Positions 1-9,715 of a DNA stretch of 64,000 bases are shown in pieces; position 1 is the stretch's first letter; the number at the start of each line of letters is the position of its first letter. Source of the DNA: Bimuria novae-zelandiae CBS 107.79. Its lineage: Eukaryota; Ascomycota; Dothideomycetes; Pleosporales; Didymosphaeriaceae. The stretch is taken from the NCBI GenBank assembly GCA_010015655.1, contig ML976706.1, positions 165,774 through 229,773 of the forward strand, read 5' to 3'. The notes beneath the pieces were generated by a model. The model saw only the letters and a list, made by a program, of their open reading frames with translations. It ran no database searches and was not told the origin of the DNA. The position numbers and the translations under genes are program-made.

Positions 1-1199
1 GAAGCTTGAACGTTCGTGGGGAAAGACCACGGTTATCTTTGTTACTATTGCACTTCTCTTCGTCAAGAAAGGTCGCACGTTCGTCGACAGAGCTGTCCCG
101 GTACGACATGGTGCAATTTCCTATCGCATGAATGTAGGTGGGTGCTGCAGCGACCCTAGAAAGTAATGTGGCCTAACTAAAGGTCTACTTCTAGATGAAA
201 GGTGTGCGAAGGGCGCTCAAGTGCTCTACGAAATGGGCACCAAACTGTAAACCTATAGAATGCTGCTCGACGACGAGAGCAAAAACCATCCGGCAACTTT
301 CCTTGCAATTCACGCTACCTAGGCCCGAAAAGACCACAAGAGACTGCCCACTTCGACCGGGTACGTGGGCTGTTTGTGGGGCGGGTCTGTGTTATCGCAC
401 GAGTGCTATCTACATCTATAACGCAATATCCACGAGGAATAATGTGTAAGATTTAGGACTCAACTCCTTCTCCAATGGTCAATAGACGCTTGGAAGGATC
501 TTCGCTTATTTAAGTGCTATCAAGATTTGCCAGGCCTAGTCAAGGCTCGCTGGGCATAGGATCTAGGAGGCTTCGTATACGCTTGGCATTCACCCCACCT
601 TCCTTTTCGAGCAGGTGCTCTTGCAGGATGGAATAGACTAGCGTATGTGACTCCACGTCAAGTGAGTGACCTAGTGGGGTCACATGACGTTGCAACTCTA
701 CGTTCCTCCGTAGTCCGACTGCTCTAATTCGTTCACTGACTGTTGCTTAGCGTAGATTGACTCCATGGCTAGAAGTGCCTCACGTGGACGGTAAACTCTT
801 GCCGCACGCGAATGCACAATTGGATCCGGACTACCTGTTTCCCGTTGTAGGGAACGCTGGTTAACAGACTTTCTGTTTCTATCAACGTATATCCTATCTC
901 AATCTGATTAGCACGACATCTACACATGAGTCCCCCACTTCCTTCGCACGCATCAAGTCCGATATTTTGTTCTGCATATACGAATATGGCAATAGTCGTC
1001 CAGTAGGGCTTCAGGAACGTGGCCCCTCCACTTGCATTAGCACCCACCAGTAGAACTGTGATGACGACCTATTAACAACGTACAAGACTTTTCAATTCCT
1101 CCACCTTCCCTATGCAGAATTCCAGACTCTCCACGTCTCGTGCGACTGAAAATGATATCGTGGTGAAAACTCTTGGACGGATTGTCAAGGTCTTGGTAG
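1..1199. other. No recognisable gene
   Basis: Balanced-composition DNA upstream of the secreted peptide gene. Short reading frames occur on both strands, but none has a recognisable domain, a credible start context or intron support. I see no RNA gene or transposon end here. Confidence 0.5.
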
Positions 1200-1244
1200 G
1201 TGCATGACAGCTCTGCAGCTCATAACCTATCTTCTGTCCACGAA

Positions 1245-1251
1245 TATAAAA
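1245..1251 (+). promoter_or_regulatory. TATA-like box upstream of the repeat-peptide gene
   Basis: A TATAAAA stretch lies about 90 bp before the ATG at 1339, a plausible core promoter position for a short, strongly expressed fungal secreted peptide gene. The placement is the only evidence. Confidence 0.4.
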
Positions 1252-1338
1252 AAGATATTCAGCATCACATCACAATACCACAGCACCGGTACAGTCCTTC
1301 GAGAACTCTTACCGTACCCACACAGCCTCACCAACATC

Positions 1339-1795
1339 ATGAAGCTCTCTACGTTGGCTCTTCTTGCTTCCGTGGCTTCGGCTGCCCCGCTGCCAGTACG
1401 TTTTCTTCAGACAAAGCCGCACTTCCCTGCTTTTGAACCACTGAAACTAAACTGTTGAACAGGCTGCCGACCCCGAAGCCGCTGCTACCTACGCGCCTCT
1501 GGTCTACAGTGGAGGATTAAAGCGTGAGGCTGACGCCAACGCCGCGGCGACGTATGCCCCACTTGTTTATACGGGCGGGCTAAAGCGGGATGCGAATGCG
1601 GATGCGGAGGTTGAGGCGTCGTCTTACCCCCCTTTGCGCTACGTTGGAGGGCTAAAGCGCGATGCCGAGGCCGCCGCAACATACGCCCCACTTGTTTATA
1701 CGGGCGGGCTAAAGCGGGATGCGGAGGCGAATGCGGATGCTGAGGCTGCCGCAACATACGCCCCACTTGTGTACACTGGCGGGCTCAAAAACTAA
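1339..1795 (+). CDS. Secreted kexin-processed repeat peptide precursor (RiPP or pheromone-like)
   Basis: Two exons, 1339-1395 and 1463-1795, with a 67-bp intron (GTACGT donor, CTAAAC-like branch, CAG acceptor) give a 129-residue protein. Residues 1-16 are a clear signal peptide (MKLSTLALLASVASAA). The rest is five repeats, each an acidic/Ala spacer, an 11-residue core and Lys-Arg. The cores are TYAPLVYSGGL, TYAPLVYTGGL (three times) and a diverged SYPPLRYVGGL. The last ends in Lys-Asn then stop, so only four Lys-Arg sites exist. Spacers parse as dipeptides DA, EA, NA, AA or DP before the core Thr; the third repeat carries EV and SS variants. Known biology: Kex2 cuts after Lys-Arg, Kex1 trims basic ends and Ste13-type dipeptidyl peptidase removes X-Ala, so the inferred product is TYAPLVYTGGL. 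Two Tyr per core would suit dikaritin cyclisation, but no UstYa-like gene is visible. It lacks the Trp-Cys...Cys pattern of typical filamentous alpha pheromones. Gene structure is firm; function is open. Confidence 0.88.
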
Positions 1796-2088
1796 GTACC
1801 ACCAAGAAGGATATCGCTTCCAACGGTCATTAGGGGTGGGCTCGAGTATTTGGTGTCCCACTGGGGTGGGATGCAAGTCTTCTCGGAAGGGACTGTCTGG
1901 TGTTGTGCGATGTCTGTCCAATTATGTCAATTTACGTAGTAATGAAAATACAAGCATCCTGGGGTTGTCCCAAGAAACAATTTATGTGCTTTGAAGCGCA
2001 AGAGTGCTATTGTCGTCCTGGGGTTTCTAGGTTCTGTCGTGCGCGCTTTCTACGCTATCCTCTTGGGAAACTGGCAGTGTATGGTTAA

Positions 2089-2341
2089 AGCTGATGTGCT
2101 GTGGGGATGTTGAAATGTGCGTGTATACTGATTATGTGAGTGTGCTGTGAGAGTGTTAAAATGCGCGCGTATACTGACTATGTAAGTGTGCTGTAAAGGA
2201 GTTAAATTGTGTGCCCAGGTGTGTACCTAGGTATGTTGACTTTGACTATGTGAGTGTGTTGAATTCAAATGTTATGGGTGTATATTAATTATGTGAGTAT
2301 GCTATGTGGGTGTTGGATTGTGCGTGTACATTGATTATGTA
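2089..2341. repeat. Degenerate minisatellite, unit about 46 bp, about five copies
   Basis: Units share the frame GTGTGCTGT...TGTGCGTGTATACTGATTATGTGA. One unit is expanded by about 20 bp. It lies about 300 bp beyond the stop codon of the repeat-peptide gene. No coding potential is seen. Confidence 0.65.
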
Positions 2342-2597
2342 AAATACTGCGTGGGGGTGGCCATAAGGGTGCCGCGTAGGGTCATGTATACGCCAATGCG
2401 CTAGCGTTGGGAATTGCCGCTAGTGGGAATAGGCGGCCTGTGTGTAGGTGCCCCCAAATTCTTTTATTATTGATTTAATATATACACTATAGGTACCTTT
2501 TAAGTATAAAGTTAAACTGCTAGACGTTTTATTTTAAGTATAATAGCATTACTTTTATAAAGTTTTATACCTAACTAAATTAATTTAAATATATAAT

Positions 2598-2837
2598 TAT
2601 TAGAATAAGGTCCCTCTAGTAGTATGACTACTATGGATAACCAAGTAGGAGAGGGACAAGGCGAGGTGGCTGTAACGTATTGAATTGACTATTCTCTCTC
2701 ATTTTAATTGAACGAGCTATGGTGAGGTTGGATCTGTACAATCGAGCAGGGACTACCAGGCTTGGCACACTTCACGTACAGCAAGTACTACGAGCCTACC
2801 TTCCACCAATATGAACTGAACCCACATATTCTCAACA
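2598..2837. mobile_element. Candidate solo LTR (240 bp, TSD ATAAT)
   Basis: A stretch of more balanced composition within TA-rich DNA runs from TATTAGAATAAGG (probably TGTTAG with a RIP-type G-to-A change) to CTCAACA. It is flanked on both sides by ATAAT (2593-2597 and 2838-2842). The duplication is AT-rich and could be chance, so the call is weaker than the neighbouring LTRs. Confidence 0.45.
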
Positions 2838-3329
2838 ATAATATTATTGAACTAGGATTTAGCAGATTAATTTTTTTTGTTTATATTTATTATACAACTT
2901 TAACCCTTTAGTAGTGGTTATTTAGAATACTAATAAAAATATACTCTTGGCTTATATTATTACTAAGTATCTAAATAGATAGCTATCAGGTACTATTTAG
3001 GCCTAGTTATATATAGGCCTAAGTAGGGCTAGCTAAGGATCTAGCCTCTTAGTCTCTACTGGCCTATATTAGTATATATACTATTTACCTAGGATTTATT
3101 CTATCTTATAGAGTATTATTCTATACCTTTTGTTAGGTTGGCGTAGTGGTAAATAGTACGTCACAATCGCCTACTAAGAGAATATTAAATAATTTTATAA
3201 AAACTTTTTTTTAAATAAGTAATAAAATAAATAGTTCCTTTATAAACGTTTATAGCCTATATGTATAATATTTAATATTATATATTATTTAATATTATAT
3301 ATTATTTAATAATAGTATAACGTATCCAA
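2838..3329. other. TA-rich intergenic DNA
   Basis: Strongly TA-rich, stop-dense DNA of the kind left by RIP. A tRNA-like A-box motif appears near 3138 but there is no matching T arm. No gene is seen. Confidence 0.5.
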
Positions 3330-3334
3330 TAAGT

Positions 3335-3720
3335 TGTAACAGGAACAATCGCTCGTCGACACGAGAACCCTTGGCCAGTCAAGACAGGATTCGAGATCAT
3401 CCGAAAACCGACACTCATCCGTATCGGACCAATTTCGGATCTATCAGACCGATGGGGAACTACGGATCCGATTCGGACCTATTTCGGATCCATCAGACCG
3501 ACGGTCAACCTATGGCAGATATGTGCTAGCTAGCCATCTGGGAAGAGGTGTATTTAGAGGAGCTTGGGGCCTTTGTAGTTCAGTACCTTTTCCGTATCCT
3601 TTCGTACCAGGCCTATAGGCACTTAATTCATTCGAGGCTACATTCTTATACACGCACTCCCATATGCCTCTGCTAGGAGATACGCCAACATCGATCCTTT
3701 GAGTGACCTGCGCCGATACA
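3335..3720. mobile_element. Solo LTR (386 bp, TSD TAAGT)
   Basis: The block starts TGTAACAGGAAC and ends GCCGATACA (TG...CA). It is flanked by identical TAAGT at 3330-3334 and 3721-3725. Inside are two imperfect copies of a segment reading TTTCGGATCYATCAGACCGA. Composition is balanced, unlike the flanks. No internal retrotransposon sequence adjoins, so this is an LTR left after recombination. Confidence 0.8.
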
Positions 3721-3846
3721 TAAGTAAGCTACGTAAGTAAGCAAGCTGTGCATTCTAATAACATTATACACTTTTATAGTAACTTATTTTAATAATAGAA
3801 TAAGATAATAGAATAAAATTAATACTATATATTAAATAGTACTTAT

Positions 3847-4106
3847 TGTCCGTACGCAGGGGCGATACGGCGAAGGGTATGCTATAAGGCCCAACACGTG
3901 ATCACGTGGTTGTCTTATGTAATGTCCGTGCGTAGCTCGCCTCCTGAAATATCGCTACCTTCGTTCGTATAATAGAGAAGCAGAGTAATTACACGAACTA
4001 GCTACCCTCCCTATTACTCCGTACGCTATACACACCGTACAAAACCTCTTACCTTGCCGTACTATACTCACCCCATGTACAGCTAGCTATAAGAGCCCTA
4101 TTAACA
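3847..4106 (+). mobile_element. Solo LTR of copia family A (260 bp, TSD CTTAT)
   Basis: It starts TGTCCGTACGC and ends CTATTAACA, with CTTAT duplicated at 3842-3846 and 4107-4111. Its reverse complement matches the two LTRs of the element at 15381-22934, including the CACGTGATCACGTG palindrome region, the TTCGTGTAATTACT block and the GGGTAAGTATAGT block. Strand is given as the sense of the element, which is read on the minus strand in the complete copy. Confidence 0.85.
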
Positions 4107-4111
4107 CTTAT

Positions 4112-5479
4112 AGTATTTATTTTATATATTTACGAGTTATAGATAGTCGTCCTAATGTAGCTATAGCGTATTAAAGTCTATTAATTCGCACCTAATTGCG
4201 CTTTATTTTAATATTTTTCCCTATTTAGCTACTACCTAATGTCCTTTTAAGTAATAATATCTTTTGTATTTACCTTTATTAAGGTAATTTATTATTATAT
4301 CCGCGTTATTTTTTTCTTTTTCCGTATTATAGTAGCTTTATTAGTCTTTTTAAGTCTCGTAATCTGCTTACGTATAAGCGTAGCTTTATACGCTATTACT
4401 TTAGCGTCCTTTCTTAGCTAAATAAGCGCTATAATAATAAAAGTAGGTAATAAACTATTATGTCTTTAAATCCTATTCTAAATTATTATAAATTAAGCCT
4501 TTATTTTACGCATGTTACTCAGTAATTTAGTTTCTTATAAGGTAACCCCTAGCGTAGTTAACGTTAGTATATAGAGTTTTATACTAAGCTTTAATATTAC
4601 TGTCTCTAGGTCCTGTAGGGCTACGCTAGCGCCTTAAAAGCTTACGTAGATATTCTCTTTAATAATTCACCACTTATAGACTGCATAAAGGCTAGTAAAA
4701 TCTTTAGCTTTATAATATAATTAATATAGTTACGTATTATGTTCTTATCTTAGCAGTTTTATACCCGTTTTAATAGCTAGAAGTAGCTATTATAAAGTAG
4801 CTATCAAGATATAATATATATACTAGTATATAAAAAGTATTTATATTATTTTCCTTGTATAGCTCTTAAATTTCAAGCACGTTATAGCTTTTATAATTAT
4901 TAAAAATAAGTAGCTGGCGTGTGCCTACTCTACTCATTACTATATACTTAATAAAGTCTTTTAGCTACTCTACCCTAAGCTTATAAGTAGTTTAGTTATT
5001 ATTACTTACTAGGAAAGCCTGGTGGTGCGGTATATTATTATTCTAGTACTAAATAGAAAGGTAAAAATAGCTAGTAAAAATATTAAAGGGTAGGATTACC
5101 TAGCTAATAGCATTAAGTTTATAAATTACTATAACTTATTTATAGTTACTTAACTATATAGCCCTTAGTCTGTCTCGCCTCTTTATATTTATAATAATAA
5201 GCTAAGTTAATATCCTCCCTATTATAAAGCTAGTCTTATTAAAGTTATAGGTAGCTTTATACGCGCTATAAGGTTAAACTAGGCTCTAATTGCTATAAGA
5301 TCCTTATATAGAGCTTTCTATTAATTATATAGTTAATTAAATAGTATCGATTATCCCGCCTTATTCTCACATTCCGTTCTGGTCTCAATTCGTCTATAAA
5401 AAATGGCCTGAAGCTAAGCCAGCTTTCCAGAGTACACAAAATATGAACACACTATCTAGTGATGGCAGAGCCCTAGGTA
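4112..5479. other. RIP-type TA-rich DNA, no gene
   Basis: Dense TA dinucleotides and stops in all frames. Probably old transposon sequence, but I could not identify terminal repeats or protein motifs. The last 120 bp return to balanced composition. Confidence 0.5.
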
Positions 5480-5484
5480 TCACC

Positions 5485-5603
5485 TGTCAGTGGGAGTGCC
5501 TACTGTGGTGTTGTTGGCCTGAGCGCCTCACGTGACCTCGGTTAGCGCACTGTATATAGTCTCACTCGATAGCTCTAATACACTTTAAGCTCTCCGTTCG
5601 ACA
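5485..5603 (+). mobile_element. Solo LTR (119 bp, TSD TCACC)
   Basis: It starts TGTCAGTGGGAG and ends CCGTTCGACA, flanked by TCACC at 5480-5484 and 5604-5608. It contains CACGTGACC followed by a TATATAG box about 60 bp before the end. This layout resembles the LTRs of the copia element at 41419-46870 (CACGTGATCC then ACTATATAG), suggesting a related family. Confidence 0.75.
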
Positions 5604-6167
5604 TCACCAACATTCCTGAAAGCCAGCCTATCGAAATCGATGGCATGTTATGTTCGGGTAACCAGTCTTGCAGTCGATAGAAATTCGTCCTAGTTAGAGT
5701 AGCCTTCCCTTCTAGCTAACGGGGCCATAGATAATGCATTAAACGGTGAGATTTGCAATCGTAGCGTTCGCGTGCATAGTGATGACCGGCGTGGTCTTGC
5801 CAAACGCGATGACGATTGGTCTCTTATTCACCGAGGGAAAAGGTCCACTACGAGCAAAGACGGTTATGCCGGAGAAATCAGGACGGATGAGACACCACAT
5901 GAAGGTCCTACCGAGCATGGCAGCCAAGGCAAGTGAGCCGCTCAAATCAGTATATTTGCCTGTGAAGAGTCTAACATTGCGCAGAGATTGCATCAGGCAT
6001 TGACGATCATCACTTACTATCGATGTCTGATGATGATAAGGGGTATGTTTGTCGCTCGCAAAAGCTAGGCGCGAATGCAGGAATACGCCGGTCGATCCCG
6101 TACCAACGCTGAATAGAAGCGAAGTCATCGACTTGACAAATATGGGTAAGCAAGTTGCTTTCACAAG

Positions 6168-7262
6168 ATGCGAACGAATAGAACTGAGATGACGCTTTTG
6201 GGTGTAGATGACGAGAGCTGCGATGACTTCGAATGTGGAGGCGAGGGCAGCCGCCGCTCGCAAGGCCCAAGGAGTAGCAAGGTTTTGCAAGACGCTTGTA
6301 TTTTCACACAGCCTGCATCCGCTGAAAGCCCGTCACTCTGGCCCTCAAGCACCAATACCCAGGCAGAGAGTACAGTGCCTCACGACTATCCATTGTTCAT
6401 GATCGATACCAGCATCTCGTCCAGCGACCAGCCACTGCAAAAAGCTCACAGTCATGCAATGCAGGACTCGATGGTCGATGTACAGCAGGCGAGGGATGAA
6501 GATAAGCGCCCAAAATTGCAAGTGCATCTTCATATCTAACAGGGGCAAGGCAACTCTGAAACTAGTCGAAGCAGTCGAAGCAGTAGCGACAGCAAGAGCG
6601 ACGACGATAGAAATGACGATCGTAGGCAGGACCGCAGGATGAGCGGTGAAATCTTCGATAGAAAACGGAAACGCAATACTTCTGTCAATGCTGAGGCCCG
6701 CAAGCGTCATAATGGCGCATCGAACGAATATCAAAGGAGCGGTCGACAGATGTCGTGCACTCTCCGACGCAACGAGAATGCTAACCCTCCCTTCGTCCTT
6801 CAAAATCGCCTCCAGAAGTACGACCGCGTATCGATGTTGCTGAGGCACAGGACGGTGAACGCACTGGCCCAATAGCAGCGACAGTGCCACAAACGATGCC
6901 AACACCAGCTATACTAACACCGAGGAACTGCAAGATCTAGAAAGTGTAGAGATCGACCACAATAGTTCAATTGACGATACCGAATACGAGGTGGAACAGA
7001 TTATGACAGTCCGTCTCCGTTGGGGATTTTGCAGTATCGTGTCCGATGGCTGGGATACGAGGCGGATCTGGAATGGTACAACGCATCTAACTGCAAGAAT
7101 AGCCCACGCAAGCTTCGTGAATTTTATGAAGCTAATCCTAACGTGTCAGGCCCCCAAGGAAGGCTTGATCACTGGGAACAGTATTGGGAAGAGGACAGAG
7201 ATGCAGATGATTTTTCAGACGATGCAAGCCCGAAAGGACCACCCGCGGAGGGAGCTGAGTAA
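6168..7262 (+). pseudogene. Chromodomain protein, frameshifted
   Basis: The 3' part encodes a chromodomain: TEYEVEQIMTVRLRWG in one frame (6974-7022) continues as ILQYRVRWLGYEADLEWY and NSPRKLREFYEANP in another (from 7020), with an acidic tail to the stop near 7262. The frame change falls inside the domain, so it is a mutation or a sequence error rather than an intron. Upstream in the same sense is a Ser/Arg/Asp-rich stretch followed by RKRKR (about 6545-6740). In-frame stops at 6537 and 6873 could be removed by introns (for example 6480-6542, 63 bp), but this is uncertain. Chromodomains bind methylated histone tails or occur at the end of retrotransposon integrases; no integrase is seen here. 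The opposite strand carries hydrophobic frames, a mirror effect of the charged protein. The true start is unknown. Confidence 0.55.
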
Positions 7263-7669
7263 AGCCATTGTTTGAGCTTGTTGGAATGGAATAATGTCTG
7301 CGCCTCTCGTCTCATGGGTAAGCTTGGTGTACTCAACATTTTTCTCCTCGCGGTATGGCGAGCAATACAACGCCCCCACAAAGCACAATCGTATAAGTTA
7401 AGACCATAGCAAATGAATGACTTTCGCTTTCAAAGCTCGGTAGTCAAGAGATTGGAGAATACAATGAATGATCTTGCTACACTACTACACTCTTTCCATT
7501 ACAACCTAATCCATCAACGCCTCCTAGGCTTGAAGAGAAGGTAATGTATCGGCAGGAGTCTGAGTGCAGTGGGTTGGAAGGAGTAGATGGGGCTGAAACA
7601 GGACTACGGAGCAGCTAAAGGGGGGTTAGCATGATAGAGACAACTATTGATGGATAGATAAATACTTCA
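7263..7669. other. Intergenic, no gene seen
   Basis: Tail-to-tail spacer between the chromodomain relic on the plus strand and the methyltransferase relic on the minus strand. No motif or repeat recognised. Confidence 0.5.
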
Positions 7670-8623
7670 TCATTCAAGGTATGGCTTTTTAGCCCAGATA
7701 GTGCGAACAGGCATTGAGGCCCGGATCTCTTTGCTGTAGCTCTCAGTTTTTGCCTTAGCTAGTAGACACTGAGTTTGCTCTTTGTGCCAGTTCATTTCTC
7801 TGAATTTCATCCACGCAAACTCTGGCAGAGTCTCGAGCCAGTATTCCTGCAGCTGTGTACCCAACCGCTTCCTTCTCTTCCTCTTAGGTCATGTACCAAG
7901 AGGCTAAAAGCAGATACTCTTTTCAATATTTTCAAAGTCTCTGTCTTTAAGTATCGCCGAAATCTTATCTACAATAGTAAGATCGATGCCCAACTCTAAT
8001 GCTGACCCACTTGCCTTTTTCGGGTTATGGAATTCTAGTGAGAACTCCAACTCCATGATCTCAATGTACTCTCCAGGTACAAGAGCTTCGAAAGCGCGCC
8101 AAATAAACTGACGCGGATCGCGTTGTCCATGGAGAAGGCGCACATGAATATGGTCGAATTCATTGTTGTCTAGTTCCATATTATTTTCAGCGTTGTCAAC
8201 GAGAACATTGCAGTTCAGATGGGTCTCTGTTGGCATCACATCAGGGGATATCTACCGCAGTGACCATCGCACTAGGGTATGTTTCAGCAAACGTAATTGC
8301 CCATTGCCCTGTGCCAGTTCCAACATCAAGGACTCTTTGCAGCCATCCTGGAATACGTGCTCTGTGCAAGCCGTCGGTACTGAGCAACAATTGCTGCTGA
8401 ATTTCCAGACGCTCCTGTTCTTGTTTATCATTCGGGAGTGCAGATATCGGCCGCCAACCGAGTTAGCGTGATACATCCGGTTACTATCTTCGACATAGTG
8501 TTCGGCTTCAGATATAACGGAGCCCTCGTCGCTTGTTAAAAGTGATTCAATTTCGCCGAGAGCACTATCTGCATCCTCATTGTCAACGTGTGGATATGCT
8601 ATCGTAGGGTTATCCTCTGACAT
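7670..8623 (-). pseudogene. LaeA-like SAM-dependent methyltransferase, decayed
   Basis: Starting at the ATG at 8623, the minus strand reads MSEDNPTIAYPHVDNED, then the family signature NRMYHANSVGGRY. After a frame change near 8440 it reads QEQERLEIQQQLLL and RVLDVGTGTGQWAI, the SAM-binding glycine motif. A second frame change near 8240 leads to FDHIHVRLLHG and a PGEYIE motif. The C-terminal part is cut by in-frame stops at 7904-7906 and 7889-7891 before a final segment ending RTIWAKKP. The motif order and length match the LaeA/TAM-type methyltransferases common in fungal secondary metabolism and development. Two frameshifts plus two nonsense codons make a functional product very unlikely. Whether it belonged to a gene cluster cannot be seen here. 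Confidence 0.8.
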
Positions 8624-8699
8624 TCCTGTATGGTTCGGTGGAGGTAGAGAGTTTACTAGAGATGAAAATTGAGCTGCTGTCTTCACGGGAGGATCAGGA

Positions 8700-9700
8700 A
8701 GGAAGTGAGAGAGGTCATATGTACTTCATTGCTCTAGCATCCATCCTACTCCTCCTCCAAACTTTCCTTGATCCCTGATAGTGCCTCCCGCTTTACTCTG
8801 CTTTGCATTTTTCAGTGTTCCTGTCGCAACAAATCCCCTTTCTCAGTCTTTAATAGAGGCATAACAGGCAATTGCAGTTTCGGCTGTGATGGTGCCTTCA
8901 TAAAGATAGATACTTTGTCATCATCACTGGAACAAGTGTTTTCGACGCTAATAAAAACACAACGTTTCGGGTCATTCCATGTTATAGATTGAGTTGCGGA
9001 TAAGTTTTTGGCGCTCTAAATGTGCCGTTCTTCGTGACGGGGAATATTTTCGGTGGGGCGGAACCAAATGCTGATGTCGCGTCAGAACAAGGGTACACTT
9101 TGGTGCTTCTGCCTCCAAGCTAAAACGGAACTACGTTGGAGAGCACTTCTTCAAACTAAAAGCCAGGGTCCTATCATTGCTTCAGGATAACCAATGCCTA
9201 CTATCATTGATGAGGATGTCAAGGCCTGTTCTTGAGAAAGTTCCCTCACTGCTGTTCCAACAACAGTGTTTGTTCGCTATCTTCTTCACTCTCAAGATCC
9301 GGTGGATTCTCCAACTGGTTCTCTTTCTACTCATCTATCCATGAAGTGCGTGCGCGGTAGAACGAAGCGTAGAGAAACAGCATAGAATGCTTTTTATTAG
9401 TGTACTAACTTAAATCTTACAATGCAACTCACAAGTAAGAATTTCGACGCTTATTATGCATATGGTCACCGCATCTGTATAGCACCCCAATCATTTGTCG
9501 GACACTGTATTTGTGGTTTTGTCATCTCAAGTGGTTGGCACTGTTTCTTCGGCTGGGATTAGCTCTTACGTAAATTGGTCGAGTAAAAAAAGTGCGGCAA
9601 CATAATCACAGAGCAAATATGAGTATCTTATCCCCAGTAACAGTTCATATTCATATCGCATCTAACAGATTGCAACCTTTTCCCTACTAGATCTGCTTCT
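8700..9700. other. Intergenic, no gene seen
   Basis: About 1 kb between the methyltransferase relic and the kinase gene. Only short frames without recognisable features; a possible 3' region of the kinase lies at the right end. Confidence 0.5.
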
Positions 9701-9715
9701 ATAGGCGATGCACGT

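Noticed and set aside
1485..1766. 93-codon minus-strand frame over the repeat peptide gene
   Set aside because: Repetitive shadow of the plus-strand repeats; no independent evidence.
3134..3180. tRNA-like A-box (TTGGCGTAGTGGT)
   Set aside because: No T arm, no B box and no acceptor stem pairing in the following TA-rich DNA.
5739..6905. Two minus-strand hydrophobic frames resembling a membrane transporter fragment
   Set aside because: No convincing splice pair joins them, they start at non-ATG codons, and they are the mirror of a charged plus-strand sequence leading into a real chromodomain. Kept only as an alternative reading.
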